From the NCBI GenBank assembly GCA_964387645.1, contig CAYLYM010000098.1:1-14607 (forward strand): a stretch of 14,607 nt of DNA, given 5' to 3'. Under the pieces are notes generated by a model. The model was not told the DNA's origin. It saw nothing but the letters and a program-made list of their open reading frames with translations, and did no database searches. Made by a program: the position numbers and the translations under genes. This document shows positions 1-7,570 of the stretch, piece after piece (position 1 is the first letter of the stretch; each line of letters opens with the position of its first letter). Origin of the DNA: CAYLYM01 sp964387645. GTDB taxonomy: Bacteria > Calditrichota > Calditrichia > RBG-13-44-9.

Positions 1-1
1 G

Positions 2-55
2 CCAGACGGGCCTGTCCGGCGTCCAGACGGGCCTGTCCGGCGTCCAGACGGGCCT
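2..55. repeat. GC-rich 21-bp tandem repeat
   Basis: Two complete, identical 21-bp units lie at 2-22 and 23-43, and a third copy matches through 44-55 before diverging. The unit begins CCAGACGGGCC and ends TCCGGCGT. Each unit can fold: CCGGAC and GTCTGG flank a 6-nt loop when read on the minus strand, with one G-U pair. The stretch is about 70% GC, far above the surrounding genes. The array runs off the left edge, so its full copy number is unknown. There are no unique spacers, so it is not a CRISPR array. Function is unknown; a dispersed intergenic repeat family is the simplest reading. Confidence 0.85.
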
Positions 56-58
56 ATT

Positions 59-92
59 CCCGACAAGTCGGGTCTTTACCTGATAAATCGGG
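59..92. repeat. pair of short hairpin repeats
   Basis: Two related 14-nt hairpins sit 20 bp apart. The first (59-72) is CCCGAC-AA-GTCGGG, a perfect 6-bp stem with a 2-nt loop. The second (79-92) is CCTGAT-AA-ATCGGG, the same design with one T-G pair. Both are followed by a similar tail (TCTT preceded by G or A). They continue the roughly 20-bp periodicity of the tandem repeat to the left, so the whole block looks like four diverged hairpin units. They might act as a terminator cluster for a gene to the left of the window, but no long T-run follows. Confidence 0.6.
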
Positions 93-98
93 ATCTTC

Positions 99-144
99 GC
101 CTCGCTATGGCTGGCTGAACAGAGGCTAGAAGGAGCGTTTCGCT
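99..144. other. structured leader segment upstream of fpg
   Basis: GCCTC (99-103) can pair with GAGGC (122-126), and AGCG-TTT-CGCT (134-144) forms a small hairpin. The segment contains CAGAGG, ten bases, then CGTTTCG (120-142). The same two words with the same ten-base spacing recur at 10057-10079. It lies 56 bases before the fpg start, so it could be a 5' leader or another dispersed repeat. Function is unknown. Confidence 0.35.
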
Positions 145-199
145 TCTCGAAATGATAGAAAAAGAAGTATTTTGTAGAACTATTATATAAGAGGAAGTT

Positions 200-1006
200 A
201 TGCCAGAATTGCCTGAAGTAGAGACGATTGCGCGTCAGATTCGACAAAGTTATTTAAACCTTGAGATTAAAACTATTGAAGCACAACCGGTAAAAATCTT
301 TCAAAACATCTCAGCAGAAGAATTTTGTTTCCGTCTTCAAGGTAAAAAACTTAATAGCGTGAATCGTTATGGTAAATACCTTATCTGGAAATTGGAAAAT
401 TTTTTTGCGGTTTACCATCTGGGTATGTCAGGTATTTTCTTAAGAAATATTAAATATAGCAGATATCCAAAATATATTCATATCTGTTTTCAATTTGAAG
501 ATGGCCAGTGGCTATTTTTTCAGGATGTGCGTAAATTTAGTAAAATATTTTTATATTCCAACAAACCGAAATTTAACAATATCGGCATCGATCCACTGAC
601 AAAAAAATTTACTTTAAATAAGTTTAAGGAATTATTAAATTTAAGCGGGATGAACATAAAAACATTTTTAATGGATCAGAAATTTATTGCGGGAATCGGG
701 AATATCTATGCTAATGAAGCTCTTTTTTTAGCTGGAATAGTGCCTTTTCGTCCCGCAAATCAAATCAAAGCAGAAGAAGCCGAACGTCTTTTCAAAGCCA
801 TTCAACAGGTTTTAACACAGGCAATTCAAAATTTTGGTACATCTTATTCTGTTTATCGAACAGTTGAAGGAAATGCTGGTGATAATCAAAATTATTTAAA
901 AATTTACCAGCGAGAAGGTGAAGATTGTTTTCGATGTGGAGCGAGGATTATGAAAACTGTGATAAATAGTCGATCTACTTTTTATTGTCCAAATTGTCAA
1001 AAGTGA
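200..1006 (+). CDS. mutM: formamidopyrimidine-DNA glycosylase (Fpg/MutM)
   Basis: Base excision repair enzyme that removes oxidised purines such as 8-oxoguanine and nicks the abasic site. The 268-aa length is normal. The N-terminus is MPELPEVET, giving catalytic Pro2 and Glu3. The beta-clamp lysine is in GKYL (Lys59), and the void-filling Met is in HLGMSG (Met76). The helix-two-turn-helix region is around 160-180, with GIGNIYANEA including the conserved Asn168. The C-terminal zinc finger uses Cys243, Cys246, Cys263 and Cys266, with the Fpg-type SRSTFYCPNCQ ending that favours Fpg over Nei. GAGGA lies just before the ATG. The damage-binding loop reads QDVRKFS rather than the usual DxRRFG form, but the arginine is kept. 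It is the first gene of a plus-strand series, nine bases before the next gene. Confidence 0.96.
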   Translation: MPELPEVETIARQIRQSYLNLEIKTIEAQPVKIFQNISAEEFCFRLQGKKLNSVNRYGKYLIWKLENFFAVYHLGMSGIFLRNIKYSRYPKYIHICFQFEDGQWLFFQDVRKFSKIFLYSNKPKFNNIGIDPLTKKFTLNKFKELLNLSGMNIKTFLMDQKFIAGIGNIYANEALFLAGIVPFRPANQIKAEEAERLFKAIQQVLTQAIQNFGTSYSVYRTVEGNAGDNQNYLKIYQREGEDCFRCGARIMKTVINSRSTFYCPNCQK

Positions 1007-1015
1007 TAGGAAAAA

Positions 1016-1798
1016 ATGAATCGATCTATTGTTACATTATTAACAGATTTTGGGACTTCAGATGGGTATGTTGGTGCCATGAAAGGAGTATTGTTTAGCG
1101 GTGTACCTAACGTTCAGGTGGTTGATATCTCGCATGATATAGAACCTTATAATGTTCGACAGGCTGCTTTTACACTGTTGAATTATGCTCCTTATTTCCC
1201 TGAAAATACTATTCATATTGTTGTAGTTGATCCCGGTGTAGGAACAAAACGTAAGGGACTGGTGGTAGAAACCGAGGATTATTTTTTTATTGGTCCGGAT
1301 AATGGTGTTTTCAGTTTTATTTATCAGTCTTCAAGTTTCAAAGTTTATCAATTGCATGAGGAAGTTTTTGGCACTGAAATCAGTTCTACTTTTCATGGTC
1401 GTGACGTTTTTGTTCCGGCGGCTGTCCGCATAATCCAGGGTGAAAATTTGTTGGAGTTTGCTTCTCCAATTAGAGAATTTATCTCATTTTATGAACCGTT
1501 TCGAAAAAAAAATGATGATGAATTACTCCTTAAAGTTATTCATATTGATCATTTTGGGAATCTTATTCTTAATTTTACAATAAATGATTGGGAAAAATTG
1601 GGTAGAGTATTAAATGTTAAAATCAAATTAAAAGGTGGATTTTTATATGGAATTAAAAATACCTTTGGTGATGTTAAAGAAGGTCAAATTTTGACATTGT
1701 GGGATAGCAGTGGTTTTTTACAAATCGCACAAAACAAAGGAAATGCAGCAAAATATCTCAACATGAAAGTAGGAGATACTGTAATACTGAAGCTTTGA
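1016..1798 (+). CDS. S-adenosyl-L-methionine hydrolase (DUF62, SAM hydroxide adenosyltransferase)
   Basis: Member of the fluorinase/chlorinase-like superfamily. Characterised DUF62 proteins use water/hydroxide to split SAM into adenosine and methionine. Length is 260 aa, usual for the family. Visible motifs: LLTDFGTSDGYVG near the N-terminus (Asp11), DPGVGT at 72-77, GPDNG at 93-97 and HGRD at 127-130. By eye, Asp72, Arg79 and His127 fit the Asp-Arg-His triad of the hydrolases. The C-terminal beta-barrel domain follows from about residue 165 (HIDHFGNLILN). AGGA precedes the ATG by a few bases. It directly follows fpg. I see nothing to support a halogenase rather than hydrolase role; the physiological role of this family is unclear. 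Confidence 0.9.
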   Translation: MNRSIVTLLTDFGTSDGYVGAMKGVLFSGVPNVQVVDISHDIEPYNVRQAAFTLLNYAPYFPENTIHIVVVDPGVGTKRKGLVVETEDYFFIGPDNGVFSFIYQSSSFKVYQLHEEVFGTEISSTFHGRDVFVPAAVRIIQGENLLEFASPIREFISFYEPFRKKNDDELLLKVIHIDHFGNLILNFTINDWEKLGRVLNVKIKLKGGFLYGIKNTFGDVKEGQILTLWDSSGFLQIAQNKGNAAKYLNMKVGDTVILKL

Positions 1799-1873
1799 TA
1801 TTGAACTTTTTATGGATTATTTTCAAAATTAAATTGGTTTGAAGTATTCTTGCATAATTAAAAAATATGGGAA

Positions 1874-2830
1874 ATGAAAATTCTTCCAGAAAATTTCAGA
1901 AGAAATTATAAAACGATCATTGTGGTAACAATATTGGCCTTTTTGCTCTGGTTTATGGTCAAAATGAATCGGAATTACGAATATGTATTGGATATACCGG
2001 TACGTTATGTTAATCTTGATCCGGATCGTATATTTAAATTTCCTCAAGTACGGGTTGTGCGTGTTGAGTTTACCGGGAAGGGGAAGGATTTACTACGATT
2101 ACCCTTTTATAATGTTGATTACCGGATTGATCTATCAGGTGCACCTGAAAATTTTGAAATCGATCCCTCTGAACACCCTGAATTCATTAACTATCCAACT
2201 GACCTAGATGTTAGTGTGAAATCAGTTGTCCGGCCCAGAGTGATAAAAATAGAATTAGATAAAAGAATTGAGAAAAAATTACCCATCGAAGTTCAGGTTG
2301 ATGTCGAAACGCCGCCTGGGTATATCTTTGTTGGGTTTGAACCCGAACCCGATTCTATTACTGTTATTGGTCCGGCTGTAATGTTCTCTAAGGTGGCGAA
2401 ATTACTTACAGAGAGGAAAGTATATAAGGAAGTTTCTCGAGCTTTCCGGGATGATTTTTCCATCCAGAAAGTAGAGAATTATTTTGCAGAATATCGGCCT
2501 TCGAGGGTGAAAGTGTGGTTCGACATCCAACGTCTGGCTGAAAAGTTAATCCCACAGGTTCCTGTATCTGTAACGAATGTACCAGCATCTTATCAAGTGA
2601 TTCCACTTCCTTCGGAAACGATTGTTTATGTGAAAGGGGGAGAAAAGATATTGGCTGATTTGACTGCAAAGGATTTTAAAGTTGAAATTGATTTTTTAAG
2701 GGAGTGGTGGCCTGGTGTAAAAAGGGTGAAGGCATACATTCACACTACCGCAAATGTGTTGTATATGGAAACGAGGCCGTCTGAATTTGAACTAATTGTT
2801 CAAAAAGGAAGATCGGAGCAAGTTAAATAA
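1874..2830 (+). CDS. YbbR-domain membrane protein (CdaR-like)
   Basis: 318-aa protein with a short cytoplasmic N-terminus, one membrane helix (about residues 13-30) and an extracytoplasmic part. That part resembles repeated YbbR domains at roughly 36-130, 135-220 and 228-312. The middle one is clearest: LPIEV, then PPGYIFVGFEPEPDSITVIGP, the typical strand-turn pattern. In Firmicutes the homologue CdaR regulates the diadenylate cyclase CdaA and is encoded next to it; no cdaA is present here, so that role is only an inference. The start is preceded by a weak GGGAA. Its stop is one base before the preferred tsaD start, implying co-translation. FCB bacteria often carry YbbR proteins away from cdaA. 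Confidence 0.82.
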   Translation: MKILPENFRRNYKTIIVVTILAFLLWFMVKMNRNYEYVLDIPVRYVNLDPDRIFKFPQVRVVRVEFTGKGKDLLRLPFYNVDYRIDLSGAPENFEIDPSEHPEFINYPTDLDVSVKSVVRPRVIKIELDKRIEKKLPIEVQVDVETPPGYIFVGFEPEPDSITVIGPAVMFSKVAKLLTERKVYKEVSRAFRDDFSIQKVENYFAEYRPSRVKVWFDIQRLAEKLIPQVPVSVTNVPASYQVIPLPSETIVYVKGGEKILADLTAKDFKVEIDFLREWWPGVKRVKAYIHTTANVLYMETRPSEFELIVQKGRSEQVK

Positions 2831-2831
2831 A

Positions 2832-3863
2832 ATGCATGATAAATTCGAAATTATTCTGGGTGTAGAAACCAGTTGTGATGAAACTTCTGCGGCTGTTATT
2901 ACGCCGAATCGAGTGCTGTCGAATATTATTTCATCACAAATGGTACATTTGGAGTTTGGAGGAGTAGTTCCTGAATTGGCTTCCAGGGCACATTTACAAA
3001 AAATTATTCCCGTAGTAGATCAGGCGCTACAGGAGGCGGAAATAGATTTTAACAAGATTGATGGTCTTGCTGTAACCTATGGACCCGGTCTGGTTGGCGC
3101 CCTTTTAGTAGGCTTAAATTACATAAAAGGTTTGTCGTTAGCTCTTAATGTTCCTTTTGTGGGAGTAAATCACATCGAAGGGCATATCTACGGAAATTTT
3201 ATGGACGGCCATAAAATCCCCACACCTTTTATCTGCCTGGTTGTTTCCGGCGGTCATACTCAGATTGTATTAGTTGAAGATCATTTAAAATATCACATAC
3301 TGGGCGAGACCAGGGATGATGCGGTGGGAGAAGCTTTCGACAAAGTAGGTAAATTGCTGAAATTGCCATATCCTGGAGGGCCGGAGATTGATAAACGTGC
3401 CAAAAATGGTGACTCTGATTTTGTCCAATTTCCACGAGCGATGATGAAAAGCGGTGATTTCAATTTTAGCTACAGTGGCCTGAAAACGGCTGTTTTAAAC
3501 TATATTCGGGGAAAAGGTGAACGATTTGTGCAGAAACATCTTCCCGATATCTGTGCCTCTTTCCAAAAGGCGGCAATCGAAGTTTTAGTAAAAAAAACGG
3601 TGAATGCTGCGAGAAGTTACCAAATTCGTCATATAGCCCTTGCTGGTGGCGTAGCAGCAAACTCGTTGCTGCGGGAGTGGATGAAAGAAGAAGCAGGAAA
3701 ATTTAACCTTCAGGTTTATTTCCCACCAATACGATATTGTACAGATAATGCGGCCATGATTGCCCGTGCAGGTTATGAACATCTTATCCGGGGTGAGAAA
3801 AGTGGATTGGAATTGAATGCTTACCCTGCATTACGGTTGGGTGTTTTGAAAGGTGAGAGATGA
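2832..3863 (+). CDS. tsaD: tRNA N6-threonylcarbamoyladenosine synthase subunit TsaD (Kae1/Gcp)
   Basis: Universal enzyme that, with TsaB and TsaE, transfers threonylcarbamoyl from threonylcarbamoyl-AMP to A37 of ANN-decoding tRNAs. I place the start at ATG 2832 (343 aa), right after the YbbR stop. An upstream in-frame TTG at 2796 would overlap ybbR and add 12 poorly conserved residues before the usual N-terminus. Motifs: LGVETSCDETSAA (9-21), YGPGLVGALLVG, metal-binding HIEGH (His114, His118), VSGGHTQIV, the GGVAANS phosphate-loop region, and CTDNAAMIA with the third metal ligand Asp305. Length matches the family. Its TGA overlaps the next ATG. Cytoplasmic and very probably essential. Confidence 0.97.
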   Translation: MHDKFEIILGVETSCDETSAAVITPNRVLSNIISSQMVHLEFGGVVPELASRAHLQKIIPVVDQALQEAEIDFNKIDGLAVTYGPGLVGALLVGLNYIKGLSLALNVPFVGVNHIEGHIYGNFMDGHKIPTPFICLVVSGGHTQIVLVEDHLKYHILGETRDDAVGEAFDKVGKLLKLPYPGGPEIDKRAKNGDSDFVQFPRAMMKSGDFNFSYSGLKTAVLNYIRGKGERFVQKHLPDICASFQKAAIEVLVKKTVNAARSYQIRHIALAGGVAANSLLREWMKEEAGKFNLQVYFPPIRYCTDNAAMIARAGYEHLIRGEKSGLELNAYPALRLGVLKGER

Positions 3864-6007
3864 TTAAAGACCTTCTGCTGGATTTATCCTTACCCGGGTG
3901 GTTTCTTTTTATACTTGGTATTATATTATTTTTTATTGCTTCTGTTTATTACTACAAAACGCTACCACCCTTGACTAAATTTAGGCGGACTATTTTAACC
4001 ATCTTTCGATTTAGTATCCTGTTTATCATTATTTTTCTTCTTTTCCAACCAGTCCTGCAAATTATCTATGAGAAGCATGACCTCCCAACTCTGGCTATTT
4101 TGTTGGATAACTCAGCCAGTATGAAAAAAAAGGAAAGATCTGGATTGAGAGCTGATTCGCTTAAATATTTGATTGATCATTTAAAATCACAGTCTTCAGA
4201 TAGTTTGAATTATAAATTTTATCAGTTTGACGAATCTATAAAACGTCTGATATCTGATACTCTTACTTTTGATGGTAAACAGACTAATATTTCACGGGCA
4301 CTTGAAACGGTAGCCGATAGTGCTTCCCAATTAAACTTGCAAGCTATTGTGTTGGTTACTGACGGCCGATTTAATCAGGGATTTAATCCATTAAAATTTG
4401 CCGAGGATAGTCCACTCCCGATTTTCACCGTTGGTATAGGCGATACTTTTCCGGAAAAAGATATTCGAATCACCACAGTGCGTGTAAATCCAGTTGTTTA
4501 TTCTGGGCAGAAAACATCGGTAAAGGTAAGATTCCTTCAGAATGGTTTTGAGAGTGGGGAAGTAGCGGTGCGTATTCGCGCAGGGAAAAAACAGATCAAG
4601 GCTCGGAAAATTTCTATCCCCAAAAGCGGTTTTGAACAGGAGATTGAATTTCAGATAGAAGCACCACAACCGGGTGAATTTCGCTACACAGTTGAGATAG
4701 AACCTTTGAAAGGCGAATCTACTACTCAGAATAATTATTACTCTTTTATGCTTAAAGTTCTTAAAAGCAAATTAAAAACTTTCTTATTGAGCGGGCAGCC
4801 TTCTTTTGATCAGAAAATGTTGATTTATTGTCTTAATCAATTGCCCAATATAGAATTAACTTCACTTACAGAAAAGGGATCGGGGCTTTATTTCGAAAAA
4901 AATTTTGGGCAGGTGAATATAGATTCGCAGGATGTCTTTATATTTTTAGGTTTCCCCACTTCCAGAAGCGACAACACACATTTGCAACAGATATTCGCTA
5001 AAATTAAAAAAGATAAACGCCCCTTTTTCTTTTTTGTTACCAGCAATTCGGATTTTGGACAACTCCAATCTTGGCAAACGTTTTTCCCTTTCAAAATACC
5101 AGTTAAGATAACTAAAGGGCAATTAACAACTGTCTATTTAACTACCAGTGGAAAGTTGCATCCAGTAACCCGCTTAACAAATGATCCACAACAGTTGCTC
5201 CTTTTCTGGAATGATTTGCCACCTGTATTTAGCCTTGTGACATCTTTTGAATTGAAAGAGGGAAGTCAAATTCTTCTGAAACGCTCAGGTAAGAACGAGC
5301 TTGAAAAATATCCGATTTTAATTTCTTATATATCAGAAGGTATCAAGTCTCTGATATATACTGCAACCGGTTTCGGGAGTTGGCATTTCCAATTGCAAGA
5401 AGATCCTGGTCGAAGTAATTTCTTGCAAATGCTGTTAGAAAGAGCATTAAAATGGTTAACAAGTCGAGAAGACTTACAACGAATCCAAATTAAACCGAAC
5501 CAGAAGGTGTATAAATTAGGCGAGACGGTTGTTTTTTCCGGTCAGGTTCTTAATGAATTTTATGAAGTGATAAATGATGCCATAGTAGAGATTTTTCTGC
5601 AGAAAGAAGGATATGAACTTACCGATTTGATGCAGGGAAGTTCAGGAAATTATGAATACCGGGTTGCCGGATTAGCTCCTGGAATCTATAAATATAAAAT
5701 ACAAGCCAAAGAAGAGGGTAGAAGTATTGGGGTGGCTTCGGGAAAATTTGTTGTTGAAGAACTTGAATTAGAGATGCAAGAGACACGTCCAGATTTTTAT
5801 TTATTACGCGAAATAGCTCACCGTACAGGTGGTTCATTCTGGGAGGTAAAAGAAGCAATCCATCGTATTGCCAAGTTAAAATGGAATCCGCGGGTGCAGC
5901 TACAAAATGAGGAGCATGTGCTATGGAACAAAATGTATTGGATGATATCCTTGATAATTTTATTAACATTGGAATGGTTCTTAAGGAAACGTTGGGGACT
6001 GTTGTAG
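3860..6007 (+). CDS. membrane-anchored von Willebrand factor A protein with glutamine amidotransferase-like domain
   Basis: 715-aa protein. Two membrane helices (about 12-32 and 46-67) precede a VWA domain at about 76-200 with a complete metal-ion-dependent adhesion site: DNSAS (Asp83, Ser85, Ser87), Thr142 in TNIS, and Asp168 in LVTDGR. An Ig-like segment follows (about 205-300). Next comes a region starting LKTFLLSGQPSFDQ (about 305-500) that resembles the degenerate class I glutamine amidotransferase-like domain of such proteins. A second beta-sandwich (about 545-645) and a final helix (about 692-708) close the protein. This architecture is common but uncharacterised in FCB and Planctomycetes genomes. 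The role is unknown; the VWA part is predicted to bind protein partners. The ATGA overlap with tsaD indicates translational coupling. Confidence 0.85.
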   Translation: MIKDLLLDLSLPGWFLFILGIILFFIASVYYYKTLPPLTKFRRTILTIFRFSILFIIIFLLFQPVLQIIYEKHDLPTLAILLDNSASMKKKERSGLRADSLKYLIDHLKSQSSDSLNYKFYQFDESIKRLISDTLTFDGKQTNISRALETVADSASQLNLQAIVLVTDGRFNQGFNPLKFAEDSPLPIFTVGIGDTFPEKDIRITTVRVNPVVYSGQKTSVKVRFLQNGFESGEVAVRIRAGKKQIKARKISIPKSGFEQEIEFQIEAPQPGEFRYTVEIEPLKGESTTQNNYYSFMLKVLKSKLKTFLLSGQPSFDQKMLIYCLNQLPNIELTSLTEKGSGLYFEKNFGQVNIDSQDVFIFLGFPTSRSDNTHLQQIFAKIKKDKRPFFFFVTSNSDFGQLQSWQTFFPFKIPVKITKGQLTTVYLTTSGKLHPVTRLTNDPQQLLLFWNDLPPVFSLVTSFELKEGSQILLKRSGKNELEKYPILISYISEGIKSLIYTATGFGSWHFQLQEDPGRSNFLQMLLERALKWLTSREDLQRIQIKPNQKVYKLGETVVFSGQVLNEFYEVINDAIVEIFLQKEGYELTDLMQGSSGNYEYRVAGLAPGIYKYKIQAKEEGRSIGVASGKFVVEELELEMQETRPDFYLLREIAHRTGGSFWEVKEAIHRIAKLKWNPRVQLQNEEHVLWNKMYWMISLIILLTLEWFLRKRWGLL

Positions 6008-6594
6008 TATTCGTTGGATTATTCTATAAAAAATTGGATATTTAACGAGGAACTCACCTATGTAATTACTTGAAATATAAAATTTTATATATATTACCCG
6101 ATTTAAAATTACTTCTAAACCAATGTAAATATAACAAACTGAGTGGGTTAATTGTCACACTGGGTTATATCGTTATATCTTTAAAATGATTATATTATGA
6201 TTGTCTGAAAGTTTTTTAAAAAAATTTACAATCGTGAACACCTCAGAACCATTACTACATACTTCTATTTTAACAAATTTTATTTTACAATCGGCAAATT
6301 TGATAAAACTTACTTACCAGTTTAAAATGAATGTTATTTCTTCAATTGTCTAAAATAATTATTTCATTCGGGAAAATAAAATATTAACTTAAACCATTTG
6401 TTGCTAAAAGATTATGAATTATAAATCGCAGTAAGGCAATAAGATAGGCAAATATAATAATATGACAGCTACTTTGTGTATTAGAAGATAACGGAATAGC
6501 CAGGATTCTCTCTTGTTTTTTCGTTACCTTCCTTTATCCGCAAGTATTCCTGACATATTTCTAAAATTTCATCTTTAAAATTGAGGAGATTTAT
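6008..6594. other. AT-rich region without an intact gene
   Basis: 587 bases, very AT-rich, with stops in all frames. A perfect AT-only palindrome (ATATAAAATTTTATAT, 6075-6090) lies about 70 bases after the VWA gene stop, too weak to call a terminator. A run of about 50 codons free of stops (about 6200-6351) has no start in place and no family resemblance that I recognise. The imperfect pair GATAACG (6486-6492) / CGTTACC near 6522-6528 might form a long-loop stem. The final 15 bases hold GAGGAG, a ribosome site serving the dead FKBP gene. Most of this is probably former coding DNA or a long leader. Confidence 0.5.
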
Positions 6595-6851
6595 ATGACA
6601 GAGTTAGGAACCGGTGATACGGTTAAAGTTCATTGCACCGGTAAATTAGTTGGAAATATCATATTTGATACTTCGTAGGATAATGAGTCAATCCAATTTA
6701 AAATTAGTAATTATCGGTTGATTCAGGTTTTCGAGTAAACTTTTTGGGATAGAACCGTATGATTCAATTTCTGTTATCATTTTTCAAGAAAATTTATGGA
6801 AAATACCAAAAAGATTTGGTTCTTGATATTGAACTTACAGAGATTCTTTAA
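6595..6851 (+). pseudogene. decayed FKBP-type peptidyl-prolyl isomerase (SlyD-like) gene
   Basis: A start with a good GAGGAG site opens MTELGTGDTVKVHCTGKLVG followed by FDTS, the standard FKBP/SlyD beginning. The frame is then stopped by TAG (6676-6678). The family pattern continues through IQFKIS and VFE to a TAA (6736-6738). It resumes in the second frame as KLFGIEPYDSISVIIFQENLW (from 6737), where LFGxEPxDS matches the usual LxGMxPGDS. It moves to the third frame for KYQKDLVLDIELTEIL and a TAA at 6849-6851, the usual FKBP ending. Two stops and two shifts in 257 bases rule out an active product unless the sequence is badly wrong. The reconstruction is about 85 codons, shorter than full SlyD, so the insert-in-flap part seems deleted or never present. 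Confidence 0.85.
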
Positions 6852-6913
6852 TTAGTTTAAATTAGATATTTAAAAAAGTATGTATAAGTAATTTTATAAA
6901 AAAGGAGCAATTT

Positions 6914-7204
6914 ATGAATATTTATGTAGGCAATTTAGCACGCGAAGTTTCTGACCAAGATTTACGTGAAGCATTTGAAAAATTTGGGAAAGTTGAATCG
7001 GCGACAATAATAAAAGATAAATTTACCGGTGAGTCAAGAGGATTCGGTTTTGTAGAAATGCAAACCAAATTGGAAGCCAAGACAGCAATACAAGAATTAG
7101 ATGGCAAAGAATTAAAAGGACGTCATATTTTAGTGAACGAAGCTCGTCCTCGTTCTGAAAACCGGCGCAATAAAGGAAAAAAAGGTGGTAAATGGCGATT
7201 TTAA
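6914..7204 (+). CDS. RRM-domain RNA-binding protein
   Basis: Small 96-aa single-stranded RNA-binding protein, of the kind called Rbp in cyanobacteria and common in Bacteroidota and relatives. It is one RNA recognition motif: RNP2 is IYVGNL (3-8) and RNP1 is RGFGFVEM (42-49), both with the aromatic residues that stack on RNA bases. A basic tail follows (about 78-96, rich in Arg, Lys and Gly, ending GGKWRF). AAAGGAG lies 7 bases before the ATG, a strong ribosome site. Such proteins are often linked to cold response or RNA metabolism, but nothing here proves this. It stands alone between two decayed genes, and 62 bases separate it from the FKBP remnant, so it probably has its own promoter or a long leader. 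Confidence 0.93.
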   Translation: MNIYVGNLAREVSDQDLREAFEKFGKVESATIIKDKFTGESRGFGFVEMQTKLEAKTAIQELDGKELKGRHILVNEARPRSENRRNKGKKGGKWRF

Positions 7205-7570
7205 TCTTAATGCTCTCATTAATGATAGATACAATAGAACAGCATTATTAGAGTCATTACAACAAACTATACCGATAGTAATTGACTCATGACATATTTT
7301 ATTTATCGAATCATTGTAACCGTTTGATGAAAAAGTGGGAAAATGTAGACCGGTAAAAAACTAAAAAATTAAGGATCAGGATTGGAAGAATAAATCTATT
7401 TTCGACTTTGGCAATATAAATGTCCTGGTCCAGATAATAATCCAGATTCCAATTGAGAGCATTAATCTTTAATAATATAAAGTAACAAAAATGAAAAATA
7501 TAAATGGAAGTAAATTTCAAATTAAAGAAATTTGAAATCTGTTTCAAAAATTTTTGTAAATCAGATAATA
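7205..7570. other. AT-rich region after the RRM gene, no intact gene
   Basis: No start-to-stop gene is credible on either strand. TAATGCT (7208-7214) and AGCATTA (7241-7247) are perfect 7-bp inverted arms around a 26-nt loop just after the RRM stop, perhaps a 3' structure, but no T-run follows. In the later part (about 7400-7570) the frame fragments IIIQIPIESINL and GSKFQIKEI vaguely recall the middle of ComB. They may belong to the remnant described next, though alone they prove nothing. Confidence 0.45.

Noticed and set aside
2..55. Short tandem units as a CRISPR array
   Set aside because: The 21-bp units abut directly with no unique spacers, and no cas gene is in the window.
2796..2831. 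Upstream TTG start for tsaD
   Set aside because: It would overlap ybbR by 35 bases and add residues not typical of TsaD; ATG 2832 gives the standard N-terminus.
6075..6090. AT palindrome as terminator of the VWA operon
   Set aside because: It contains no G or C, so the hairpin would be too unstable, and no T-run follows.
7311..7547. Minus-strand 78-codon open frame
   Set aside because: Composition is that of AT-rich noncoding DNA, it has no recognisable motif, and the plus strand here is better explained as remnant sequence.
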